From Baylisascaris procyonis (lineage: Eukaryota > Nematoda > Chromadorea > Rhabditida > Ascarididae), in assembly GCA_037389465.1 (NCBI GenBank), contig JAZARR010000078.1, forward strand, positions 3,472,001 to 3,536,000: a stretch of 64,000 nucleotides of DNA, given 5' to 3'. The stretch's first letter is position 1. The number at the start of each line of letters is the position of its first letter. Made by a program: the position numbers and the translations under genes. Shown here in pieces: positions 12,701 through 25,121 of the stretch. A model generated the notes under the pieces. It was not told the DNA's origin. It did not search any database and saw only the letters and a list, made by a program, of their open reading frames with translations.

Positions 12701-15700
12701 TCGTAAATTTTCTTCAGTCGAGAATGGTATGTCGTTTATTGCTATCAAGGGAGTAGTTGTTAAATGTTTGCTGGGACAAAAATTTCCTAAGTAGATCTTG
12801 CATTTCATAGATCACACTCACTTCAGATTTTCTTTATCCATCTCCGCTTCCTTTTTTTTTCCGTTCGGCGTGCAGTGATCACCGTTTATTCTTACACTGA
12901 TAGCCATACCTGCGAATCAGATTTCAGTTGATTGTAGACTGTGGCTGTTGATGATGACTACATGTAGTAGATTTTGAATGTAACAGATTTCAACTTCGTC
13001 TTGAAATCGCATCTGTGTTTAAATAAAGATATATTTGAAGGGTTCGCGAAGTTCGTCAGTCAGTAACTCGCCAACGAAAGAGGAATGGAAACATACGAAA
13101 CGTGCCCCGTCGTTGTTGCCTGTTCGAAGGTCGGTGAACGGACCGGAACACATTGGCACGAGAGAGCGAGGAAAGCATGCGGACTGCTCCCATTCAGCTT
13201 CTGTCATGAGATTCGTCAATGTTCGTAACAATGAGTTGCCCGGTAATAATTTTTATTGCTTATATATGGTGTTCACGAATTATGTGTTGTTTAGCTGTAT
13301 GGGTTTTTGATTGTGCCGATGATAGCGTCATCTCACGTCTTTACCAGTGGCATCATCTGCTTCCTTGTGTTTTTATTGTTTCCCAACTGTAAAATCAAAG
13401 AGCTAAGAGGGAGAGAAGCGACCTGATTTGCTTTCCGTTTTTTTTTTATGTTTTTCCCTAACTAGTAGTTTCACTTTTATGCATCCATTAAACTTTATTA
13501 AACAAGTAGAAATTAAGGAAACTACTGCGGTTTGTATAAACTCGTGTAAGAAGACACAAGCTTGCTTCGATTTCTTTTTTTTTTTTCAGGAAGTCGTCAT
13601 GCAATGATCACTGTTTATCTCTGTACTGAAATCGATGGAAGATTCAATGAGATCGTAAGTGTTTTTGCTTCTTCAGGCATTCAACATTTATCATATGCTT
13701 TTCTTATTCGATCATATAGGCTTCAACGTGTAGTATACGAAATAACAGATCGTAGTAGCCGCTAAAATGCCTATCGGGAATTAATATTTTAGTGTTATTT
13801 CGATCAAACAACGTTTCGTTTAGATGCGTTGTTTCAACTAGCTGAAATTTGAGCACAAAGCATATGATTGCACTGCGTTCTATTTCAGTAGCTAATGATC
13901 ACGTGCCGTGTTTTAGGTGAGAGTGCCATCGGCGACTGTGCAAATGCCTGTCAACAATCGCAGTACGCCAGTGAATATCGATCTTCCTCTAGGAATCGGA
14001 TGCTCCCTAGACGTCGTTGGTAAAGAAAGGTATGCTTGAAGCAAATTTCATGCGGATATGCCTCAGAGTTTTGCTGTTTGGTGGGAACTTCTGCTTCGAT
14101 ATTCTTTACGAAGCATACTTCAGGTTGTGCTTCCTATCAATCATTCGATTTAATGTAAATCTCCATTTGTTCTTTTCGTTTTTGAACTGATTTGAGGCCG
14201 AAAAAGGGAATCAATGTTCTTCCGGACGTTGCCGTTGAAAGAGTATTTATAGCAGTCTGCATTGTGAAACATAGTGATTCTGTACTCGAATAAGTCTTTA
14301 TTTGAAGACAAATGGCTACGAAGAAAACCCAGGACATTGCGAATTTTGGTTAAAACATTCATCTTTATTTTCAAATCATCATTTTCTTTTTTCAGAAACG
14401 ATTATGTAATAATTCGAGTAACTTTTTCTGGTGAGGAAGATGCGCGAGTTTTTGGAGGCAGAACTCTTCGCGGTGTGCCATCAAGGCAGGCTGGCAAAGC
14501 CGAAGTCAAGGTGAGTTGATTAAGTACTCTCATAATCCTGAAGCGTTGGGTGAATCGTTCGATTTGATCATTTATAAGCATCGAAGAAATCTCATCTTCG
14601 CTTATTTTCGCAGCACAGGTACGACGGAGATGAAACGGTCTTGCTACCGTTGTTCTTCTGCGGGCAGGATCTCCCACACTCCCTTCGGGGCTCCCACACT
14701 CCCTTCGGGGCGTGTAGGACTGGGCAAACGATAAGGAAACTTTGCTCATGTGATAGCCCTACATCCAAAGGGAAAGTTGGTTAGGAACACATTAAACTGT
14801 GTATGTGAGGCTCACGTTCGCGAATTTCCTTGCATTCAGACGGCCAATCTTATGGATGAGTCATCATCATTGCGGATGGGGAGGGGATCTTAGCCTTATC
14901 TTTTCTACGCTACCGAATGAATCACCACATCTCTCTGATTGAGAGCAGTCTCGCAGTCACACGGCGTAACTAACTGTGCATACACTCTATTTACAACCTA
15001 ATTAGCCGGTTATGCTAGTTTGTCGTTGTGCAGCACACTGGTTCCTTTCTTTCCATCCTAAAGCTGCATCAGATGTGCTTGTAGAATCTAGCGTAAGAGT
15101 CGGGTATTTCAGGATGTACAAAACTTGTCCTCTTGCGTGAGAGGGATGCATAACGTAAAACATTTTTATTCTTCACAAATGCAATGAAAATGGTCGGCCT
15201 ACCCATCTTAAAATCACTTCAAATTTTTAGCACTAGTTCTTGCCTTCCTTACGTTTTCTGCGATTTTTCTGCTTTCGTTAGGGTTGCATGTATGGAAGGA
15301 GTATTTGAGAAGCTGGCCAGAGTTTTTGATCTTTCATCGATATGTAACTCTATTCTTCCTCTTTTCTCCTCTCGTTCCGTTTAGTTTTATTTTGATGTGT
15401 TGTATTTCTGTTTAGTTTTGTTTTATTAAATAACCCGTCTCCCGTTTCTGTGATTACAACTGCAGTGAGCAGTCTTGATATCTATCTAGCTGCTGCCAAA
15501 ACATCTCGTAAAAATAGATTGTAACAGTGGGGAAACTTCATTTCTTCAAATATCATCACCTAATGCTCTCCACTAACTTAATCCAAGAATAGTGCTGCTA
15601 TAGGAGCACCTGAAAACTGAGGGATCAAAACTCTGCAGCTCGAGAAACAATAAGGAAATTCTCAACTTCCTCTCACAGAAATGGTATCCATGAGCATTGC

Positions 15701-17505
15701 TTAATCTCCTCTCACAAAGTAGTATCCTTCTCGAATGAGAATGATGTCATTGATTGTGGCGGGGTTTTATTTTTCAGGTGACACGTCGGAGTGTTTGCAA
15801 TTCACCGTCGAAAAAGCCAAGCGGAAATGAGGAGGCGACAACAGTGTTTGGTGCGCGTTGTATATGCTCGCTGGGCAGTGGGAAACACTCCCCCGGTATC
15901 ATTTATGGCGATGGAAGCATCAACCTCGTGTATGTTCACTAAATATTATCGTTTATTATTCTGAATGGGATGCGATCACGATTATTGGTGATTGAATCTA
16001 AATTGATTTCACTATTTGTTGCTGATTTGCATGTGTTATGATATGGTGTTGCACTTGATTTCGTTTATATTCATGATAATACTACTCATTCGCCTATCAT
16101 GCAATTCGTAATGGAGCGGTTGAAATGCATGGGGAGTATCAGTGGAAATGCTAATGTTGATTAACCATGTTGACTTTCGTTGTTAAGAATCTTTCGTAAA
16201 CCAATCTTATGTATTGAAACTCCTTCCAGTTTAAGGACCTTTTCGTTTCCCGATGACCAATTCCACTAATTTCGACAGCGATCGCTTTAAAGCATTTTTG
16301 TGATGGCAGTCATCAGCGTTTCTCTCATTCATTTTGAATCTTTGCAGACCGGAATCTCTTCTTGGAATCAATGACAATTGGCGCCGCGATGGTTCACTTG
16401 CGAAGAAGATTGTTGAATTGGGGAAGGTAGGTGAAAGTGTTTTGTTCTTTTCTTGGGGTTGTTTTTGAAGCTTTTGAAGACCATTGTTGCTTCAGTGGTA
16501 GGATTGTTGCTTTCGAGGGCTTGAGGCGCCGGAATGTTACTATTCATTAGTTGCGCTCGAAAAAGCGACGTTTTGGTGGGTCTAAGTTTTTGAGGAAAAG
16601 TATATCTTGTTGGCAGTACTTTTAATGTGATTTTCGCAGTTCTGATGACGTCATTTGAAGGACGTGCGCGGGAGAAAAAACTGAACGGGAGGGGCAAACC
16701 TCCACTTTTTTTTCTTATTTTTTCATTCTTTGGCTGTCTGCGTTTCTGCGCGCCTTTTTTGCATACTTTGAACTTTGTAAGAGGGAAACCAACCTCACTA
16801 TGTAGTTTTTTGTTCGTGTTACGTGAAACAGTTGCAAGTGTTTTGTTGCAGTTTTAATTCAGATGACATGACACTTTAACTATCCATAAAGAATAGTAGA
16901 TGAATGTGGTGCAATTTTCATATTTCTCTACTTAAGGTGGTTGGTATATTTCTGCGTTTACTGTAAAAGTGATTCAGCGTGTATTTTTTGCAGAAAGTGC
17001 ATCAGAGTCCATTCGTGCACATGTCGATAATGCAGGACTGCGGTGGAGAGACCAGTTCGTCAGAAGATGACGATGAGACGAAGAGCTGCTCAAGTGAGTC
17101 TTTTATGTTGATATGGTGGATGCGATTGATCGTTATCGCATTCACTCCAGACTTGTTGCAATGCTACGGATGAGTGTAATTATGCCTAGAGCATTTCGAA
17201 ATGACAACGGCCTGCTAGTGGTGATTTGTTGGGAAGAAGTAGAAATTTTATGGGTTAGTAAAAATATTCAATAAATGATTAGCAACGATGCTCATTGTAC
17301 CTCAAGTTCTGTGAAAAAAAAAAAACAAACAAATCTCTGATGTTCGGTTGAAATTCATAAAATTCACTGATCTGTTTCGATTAATGCCCAGTCGTTGATG
17401 TTCTGAGTCTGCAAAGTGGCTCAATCTTTCTGATGCACAGGTGAACGCTTTTAGCGGCTTGTTGATTTTTTTAAAGCAATTTGAATGGTTTATCTCACAT
17501 CTCTG

Positions 17506-17542
<37 letters not shown>

Positions 17543-20500
17543 ATAATGTGAATGAAGTAAAAAAAATCGTTTTAGGTGAATCGTCGTCGTTGCCCATTCG
17601 CCGTGATGAAGCAACGCATGAAGTCACAAGTGCGAAGGCATGCACTAGCGAGAAACCAATGAGTACTACTACAGAGGATGATGTACTTCCATTGTTCTTT
17701 TTGAAGAAATTTATTAATGCCTTCGAATTTATTGCTGTGTAACTCTCGATTTTGAAGCAATATTTTTTGTGCCCATAGTACACATCACTTCAACAATATG
17801 TCTTAAGAATTCCGATGACAAGAAAATCGGAAATGATTTAACGGAGAAATGAGAAGGAAGAGCAGGTGAGAGGAAGAGTGTGGTAGAGGTTAAATGAGGC
17901 AACTGAAATAGATAGGAAGGTATTTGAAACTTATCGCTACGCATATAACTGACGTATGATTGATTTTAAAAAATTGAAAGATTTGAGCACATAAGGTTGT
18001 GTCAGTGGTTATTAGCATGTCATAAATAATAGTGAGATAATATGGAAGATTATTAAAGCAAATGGTAACGTACTTTGAAATGTAAGTGATAGTAGCTCAT
18101 AAATAAATTAAGATGAATGATGCCAGAAAGCAACTTTGAAGTCTTTTTAATAGTGGCAATATGTTTCGTTGAGTGCATTTGTTGATCCTATGCCGAAGGG
18201 TGTTGATTGTATCTCGTTGTCTTTTCTTTCATTTTCTCACGAAGCTAACTTATTCAGGACTTGGACGATTACATGAAGGCACGGTATAAATACGAAATGT
18301 CGTTGCAGTTCCCGAAACAGATTTGGTATGCTATTTACCTGTTGACCTGGATAGTTCTACGTTATTTATATATAGTCTTAGGTATGGAATATGAAGAATT
18401 GAGGAAGGGGGGGGCTGCAGCCGAACGAACGAAGTCTGTATTATCCGGCGATCTTTTGCGATGTTTATCACCATCAACAGTCATGATTTGCATGACTTTA
18501 GGTTAGCATGTCGACTGCACATATATTTTCATCACAACGATAGTTGCAAATAGAAGTATTTTTATGTTGGGGAATTGTTTTCAGCTATCGCTTCATAATG
18601 AAATATAACGATCAACCGAATACGAGTTTTCCGGAAAATAAGCTACGGTTCGTTCCTGATGAACCACCCTGCGTGAGTGCACTTGCTGCTAGCCCATCGA
18701 AACAACCTTTACGTAGCTCTCCCGTTAAATCCGATAAACAACCCAGAAGTAAGTATTTAGTGTTGTCTTGTTTTTTTGTTGTTTTTTTTTTTAATTGCTA
18801 CACAGTCAATGATTTAGGGAATTGAGCACTTTAGATAATCCCTCTAACTATGTTAATTATCCCCTCAAGCGTTGCATAGATAATCCCTCTAAATATGTTA
18901 ATTGTCCCCTCAAGCGTTGCATTCATGCTGATGTCGCAAATTGCTAAATTTGTTGGCGATAAGGTCACATATATTTTTGCATTTTAACCTCTGATATTAT
19001 TGAAGATGTTGACCAGTGGATGTACTGAATTTTTACAGTCGACTGTGTAAGTCGAGTAATGTTGGCCTTAGCGATATATTGTGACTTTGGCGCTTCTTTT
19101 TTTCTCATTTAAGGAAACTTTTGAAATAGCTGGATTGTTGTGTTCTTTGCTTAAAAAGAAAAACCGCATATTTGAAATGAAAGAAAAGAAAAATATGCCT
19201 TGAGATTTATTATACTTTTGAAAGAAGACTGTTTGTTTACAGGCGGCGTTTTACCACTTAAAGAAGTATCATCAGCGAATTTCCTCAACGGTCATGCGCT
19301 TGGCATGAAGCAGCGTAGGCGTATTGCTTCACCGTCAAAGCCAGTAATACCTACGCCTGCACATGCTTCTCCTAAACTGTCAGTTGCTCGTTCACTAAAA
19401 CTGCGGTTAGATGTTCCTCGACGTGATTTGCCTTTACCAGAGATGATCGATAATCTGGCAGAGCACTTCGACAAGTGTGCGAAAATACCGCCATTGAAGA
19501 CGACTGAGCCCGATGATAAGGTATTTGTTTTGGTCAGCAAAGAAGGAAATGAAGAGATAAAATTTTTGTATTGTCCGTTTGAAACTCTAGCCAAGAAGTT
19601 TCAACGGATCGTGCAGCGGTTTGATTTTGGTGGCTGTGGTGTTTTATAGTAGAAGAAAGGTCAAAACTAATGGGGTTGCGGTACGCTTGCTGTTTGAAGT
19701 CGACATACTTCTGTGGAGGTTGTAGTATTCACTATTATGCGAGTTGGAAAATAAACAAAAACCGGAAGGTGTGTACGGCCTTGATTTCGCTCTCTACTGT
19801 TATCATCTACTTGGCAACGCTGTCTGCAGCCGCATTCACAACTGTTTAATGTATCAGTGTCGAATCATGAAGGCATTTAGTCCTACGACCGTATGGCGTT
19901 AACTGCTGCAAATGGATCTTTGATACCGAGGGGGATAAATCAGCCGCCTTCATTTACATAGTGCATCAAATTTAGGTTCGAGTTACTATATTGTATCGCG
20001 TCTGCTAGCAATACCGTTCAATTGTGTAACCGTAATGTTGTCGTTATTGCTATGCAGTTTTGCGCATTTTTAACATTTGTTTAGTAGAGGTATTTGTTGT
20101 TATTGTGTGTCGATCTTTGCATTCACGGCAAAGGAAAGTTATTCTCGCAGAGTTTAATTGATATGTTTGATAGCAGTTGTGTAAGTTCTCATACGGAATG
20201 CGCATTCGTTTTTGGCAATATTGAATTAGTCTTCGATGACTGAATTATTTCTTTCTTGCATAACGTGACCGTAATCGTGCGTTATTGAATAAACTATCAC
20301 TATATTGCTCAATTAATTTTATGGGTAAAATTGAAAAAAGAAAACATTCTACAAAGCGTTGTTTATCGTTTAATAATTATTTCAGATGTGGGTACCTGAA
20401 GTCCACGATAGTCACTTTCCTGAGGTGGAAGGGAATGGTATCGTTACACGACTCCTTTCACCGCCCAACAAGTGTTTTTTCTGTCTGGGCACATTTCCTG

Positions 20501-23500
20501 ATATGTTCGCATTATTGATGCATCTGCGTACATCCTATCCTAGGCTTGATGTCGTCTACAGGGTGAGTTCTTTTATTGCGTTTGCAAGATGTCTGCATAT
20601 TCTTGGATTGAATGAACATGCGTCTCATATATTTCATTGAGCGTGATTTAAGCACATGTATAGACATCCGATTTCGTAGATTACTGCTTTTTTTTACGTG
20701 AACTAAGCTTTGCATTATGTTGGTGCAGATGACCATTCGTGTCTTAACACACTTTTTTGATTTCGAAGTTAAGGAGCTTTTGAGCAGTGAAATTCATTAG
20801 ATGTTTTCTGTTTGTTTTTTTTTTTTTTTAAATTGCCACCTCGAAATGTGCGGCATGTCAGGGAATTTTTGTTGTGGGCATCCTGGCACCAGAGGGCAAC
20901 TTTTACTTATAAGCCACCCGGTAGAAACAACTTCACAAAGCTAACGAGATTCGCATTGCAGGGTGACGTGCGTTCATCGGCTGCTGCAAACAGCAGTGCA
21001 CCCATCTATATTGATATATTTTTGCGACAAAATTTTGATGGCTCATTCGAAGGTCCAATGGTGAGGCAATATCTAGGAGTCAAGAATCGAATCATTCCGC
21101 AAAGGTGTACACCAAGCGATCGACTAACCTATATTGTTTACAAGTTCGTTTCGTTTTATCGCTTTCGTTTATTTTTGTCACAAGCAATGAGGTTGAATGC
21201 ATTCATTGAATATATACATCTTTCATAATATTATGCGAGAGTATTTCAATGATAACTTCAGATCAGAAGCTCGTTATATTCGCCATATGCCGAAAGATTT
21301 GAGCATCTTCTTCAATCAATCAGATCGCGAGAAGCGAGCGCTCAAAGGAAACAATGCGTAAGTGATTGTTGATATTGAAATGTGGATCATGATATCTTTC
21401 ATTATCGATTTTCCAGCAAAATGAAATCTATATCTCAGATGAGAATCTAAAGTATACGAATTTTGAAATTTGTCGAGAATTAATCTGAATTTTTTTATAA
21501 TTTTTTATTTTTTTAAAAAGTTTCAAAAATTTTAAAAAATTCTTAAAAATTTTTAAGTACTGCACTTCTTCTAGGTCAGATCATTTAGTTTTTCTTCCTC
21601 GGTTCTTCTCAGCTTTAACTTTCTAATTTCTCCTTTTGTATTACTACTCTCACACTAAAAAGTGGGTGAATACATTATCAAGACATGCTTGTCATTTGCA
21701 TATATTTTAGGTATCACTCAGCGTTCTTATTATTTTGTTTGTGAGATGTTTTCTTACTATATTTTATCCATATTTTTATCACTTTTTTTATTATTTTACT
21801 TAATGTTCAAATGTATTTTGTTCTCATACGATATTGATATTGATGAATTGGTGAACAGGTGTAAGTATTGTTTAAAAATGAAATTTCAGTGCATATTTCG
21901 GTTTCCGTAGTCGCCATCCATTGATGAGCTCTTCGCAAGTGTCCGCCAAGCAAATGGATCAAGAATGGTGTCGTCAACTAATCATAAGGGTTTGTTCTTT
22001 ATGAGGATATAATGCATATAGTACATAATGGAACTCTAAAACAGGGAGAGGATATCTTTGTGGGATTCGAACTCAGATGTTTCATGCAGCCGAGAAGGCG
22101 ATTTATCCATTATGCCATTTGTCTCGGGGTTTTTTTTTTGGAATATATTAAACGTTAGGACCTTGTTGCGGGGACGACCGCGCAGCAACTCCATTTTGCC
22201 TACATCGATCTGCGCTTTTTCTCTGGTTGTCTGACTGCGTGTTTCAAACCTATTTGCTATTATGAGCATTGACTAGAATATTTCGATAGTTTTGCACGGT
22301 GTTCCGTATCGTTAGCCAGTTCCTCCAGGCATAGCAAGCTCCCGCGCGGCGACGACATAACAGATCACGGTGCCTGAAAGGGTCATTCCATGGGTTATAT
22401 GTGATGGTCATACTCGTGTCCTTTGGTGGTTATTGAGCCTTTGAGGTTTCTAAGACTCTTATTGTCGAAGAAAACACCTCTAAAAGTTGAACAGTTTTAA
22501 GGGTATAAAAAAGTGGCCTGAAGATTTGACCGTTGGATATATGAGTGAGTACAGTTTATGTAAAGAATCAGAAAATGGGTTGTCTTCCCGGTATTTATTA
22601 TTATGTAATCGCGCTTCGTTCATTTTTTTGTGAAGCTGAACTGGGATAGATCCGATCATCTCTCAAAAATATGTGGTTCTCGTTTTTTTTTTTATGGTTT
22701 TATTATTGTTAGTGCCCATTTCCACTTTACCTTCTCGCTGCGTGAAAGCTTATTCGATTGTAAAGATGGACAGCGAAACGATTAGGATGTTGGTTTTGCT
22801 GTTTAAAATGTAATTTTTCGTTGTTGAAATTGGAATTCTTGATGTTATTTGACAGGCATCTATAGGTATACAGGAGCCATTGTGTGCCAGTCGATTGCGT
22901 TGTTGTCTTAGAGCATTGCATTTTCAGCAAATTGAAGACTTCGTCGATATATCGCGACCTGAAAAGGAATTTATTAAATTATGGAATTTGTTCCTTCTCG
23001 ATCCGAACAACAGGCCTTTCGGGCGTTGCCATATGTATCGCACTTGTGTAAGCTTTCCTATTGCTCCTTTTCATAGAGGCAATAATGTTTCTCTTAGCAT
23101 TCTGTTGTTCGTTGAGGCTATTAGTGTTAACCAAATTGTGAAACGCACTAAAGGGCTGAAATCAGATTCATCTTTGTTATCTCATTTAATTTTTGTCTGA
23201 TAATTGTTTATTTACGTATCAACGGTCTGCCATATTGCTCATCAGGCACTTAGTCAGAATTTCATGAATCGTTCCTCACTTCTGCTAAGGATGCTTAAAT
23301 TTATCGCGATACGCTTAACTTTTTTTTTGCTATAATGCACATTTTACAAGAGCATTTGTAGCGTTTGTTCCTCGAAATACATCGCGACGATCTATTGGCA
23401 AAGGATTTACGTCGAGGGTGGGTCTACCATTTGGCCGCTTTCCACGAGACAGAGGCACTCGATGCCGATGAAACTTATGATCTGACCAGAAGATTGGATG

Positions 23501-25121
23501 CAAATTACGACCCGTCATCTGATAAGTGTCATGTTGTATACAGGTGATAATTTCTTTACAAATTTGGGAACTGGTTCATAGAAACGAAAAGCGCAAATCT
23601 TTCTTGGTTAGCTTGGTTAGCCTTTAGGCTCCGGCTACAGGTAAGATCGAATGTTTCATGGCGTTACGAATTGAGTGAGCTTCGCCACTGAAATCGCTAA
23701 GAAGTTTTCCAAGTTCGATTAGGAACTGCGATTGTGCTTCTCTTTCGCTCGCTGTCTTTCTCTCCATCACCATTTTCCTATTCCTGCTTATCTGCCGTCA
23801 GGCTTTTATTTTGCATTGTGCATTTGTTTTTCCTTGGATATGGGTAGACTGTGAAATGCGCCGAGTAACTGGCGTGAGATTAGATTTAAATAACTCTCAG
23901 GAAAATTTCTAAGATCTCACAAATGTTGAAAATATTTTGAATTCTAGTGCGAGAACATTCGACGATACGCCATCAACGTCAACAAAACGTAAAACGCCGG
24001 CATGGCAGCGTGCACCTATCCCCGGACCAAAGGCGTCGATTCTGAGGAGCGCTTCTGTAGCATCTCGTCTGTCTTCAGGTGGCGGTCCGAGCTCCGATAA
24101 TGAGGTTCTTTTTTCTTTTGCGTCTATTTCCGCAAGGCATGCTGTTGACGATTGATTTAGGTGCAACTAGGAGCATTCTTTTTTTCACGTCGTTTATTTA
24201 ATCCGGATTTTTTTCGAAAGGAACGATTTCGAAATTTCAGGAAGTTTTCAAGAAATTCACAGATGATTCAAGCCGCGACGAGCGTAGATGCAGCAGTTGC
24301 TCCACCGATGACGTGACTCGAGTACGTGTATAACTTTATATATTGTTTTGCTTGCGTTGTTTTCACCTGATGGAGTGTTGCAGCTCGTTTTACGTATAGT
24401 AAGGTGCAGAATCTACAATCTGTAGTTGAATAGAAAATTAGCTGGATGAGTTCAAGTTAATTTCATGAAGTGTGTTCAACACTTCGAACATTTTAAGGCT
24501 CTTTCGCCGAAAAGATCATTAAATTGCTTGCCTAAATACAGTTGAGCATTTTTGTCCATGAGGGATTTTACTTCTGAATCACAAGGGTTCGTTTACCTCC
24601 GTTTCAGTTCTTCCGACTTTTTCTAGTTTCATAAAGAATCACCAAATTCATTTTTAAGCATAGATTTCCCAGCGGGAGCATAACCATTTCATTTCGTAAT
24701 GATTTTCTCAAATTTTTATAGGAGACCAAATGTAGGCCATAGTTTGAGCCAACACTTTCAAATTTAAACATTAATTTTCTGTTCGAATTTGTTGAACTCG
24801 GAGGGTTCACGTCGTTACTCGACCATAGAACTGCGGAGGGGGACAACTGCAGTATCAGGGTTAGGCATGTTTTAAAAATTGAAAATTTGCACTTGACAGC
24901 TAACAGCGGTCTATTTTTTGTTTCTGTTTTTGCGTGACTATTATGTTACCGGACGTGTGTCAAGTAGTTTTGAAGCGAGGGTGTTGGAAAAATGAAGCTG
25001 TTTATTGCAGCATGGCTCTATGAGAAGGCATCGCGAGTCGGACACAACTAAGTATCTGGTGCCTCTGCGGCCGAACGGACCGCCAAACTGGCTTTCACCT
25101 GAGGAGGAAGAAACGTCATAA
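9724..25121 (+). CDS. suz12: SUZ12, Polycomb repressive complex 2 scaffold subunit
   Basis: Exons: 9724-9835, 10336-10457, 11579-11657, 11895-12001, 12589-12726, 13041-13242, 13590-13654, 13917-14029, 14396-14510, 15778-15929, 16348-16426, 16994-17093, 17576-17682, 18258-18325, 18585-18748, 19243-19520, 20386-20562, 20962-21143, 21262-21357, 21911-21989, 22928-23047, 23362-23543, 23948-24104, 24241-24321, 25011-25121. They join in phase to about 1061 residues. SUZ12 holds PRC2, the H3K27 methyltransferase, together in the nucleus. Early exons give AIRLYRYMALADGD and FLKRNLSYMKS, matching SUZ12's IYRFLRT/LTYM segment. Exon 17 holds the zinc finger (C697-x2-C700-x12-H713, then Y718 where His is expected). 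Exons 20-22 form the VEFS box (about 829-946), with QIEDFVDISRPEKEFIKLWN and WVYHLAAFHE. The fly and human proteins are shorter; the extra length is an acidic/serine-rich middle and a tail of about 115 residues after VEFS. A TTACAG just upstream could be a trans-splice acceptor. Donors of exons 4 and 13 are weak, so those joins are less certain. Confidence 0.88.
14671..14710. repeat. 20-bp direct repeat, two perfect copies
   Basis: The unit CTCCCACACTCCCTTCGGGG occurs at 14671-14690 and again directly at 14691-14710, inside suz12 intron 9. It is G+C-rich in an A+T-rich intron. Confidence 0.9.
17508..17541. repeat. 34-base T homopolymer in a suz12 intron
   Basis: An uninterrupted T run ends 34 bases before the exon 13 start at 17576. 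It sits where a polypyrimidine tract acts but is too distant and too long to be that alone. Such runs mutate easily and its exact length may be a sequencing artefact. Confidence 0.85.
18832..18921. repeat. 45-bp tandem duplication in a suz12 intron
   Basis: Two adjacent 45-bp units, 18832-18876 and 18877-18921, differ at two positions. Each contains AATCCCTCTAA and TCCCCTCAAGCGTTGCA. The duplication lies in the intron between exons 15 and 16. Confidence 0.9.
22050..22135 (-). other. tRNA-like remnant (possible SINE head)
   Basis: On the minus strand TGGCATAATGGATAA resembles a pol III A box and GAGTTCGAATCCC a B box, at tRNA-like spacing. The anticodon and T stems pair poorly and the acceptor ends are not complementary, so this is not a working tRNA. 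It lies in suz12 intron 20. A decayed tRNA or tRNA-derived SINE fits best. Confidence 0.35.

Noticed and set aside
14402..14749. 115-codon minus-strand frame
   Set aside because: Mostly antisense of suz12 exon 9 and the adjacent 20-bp repeat.
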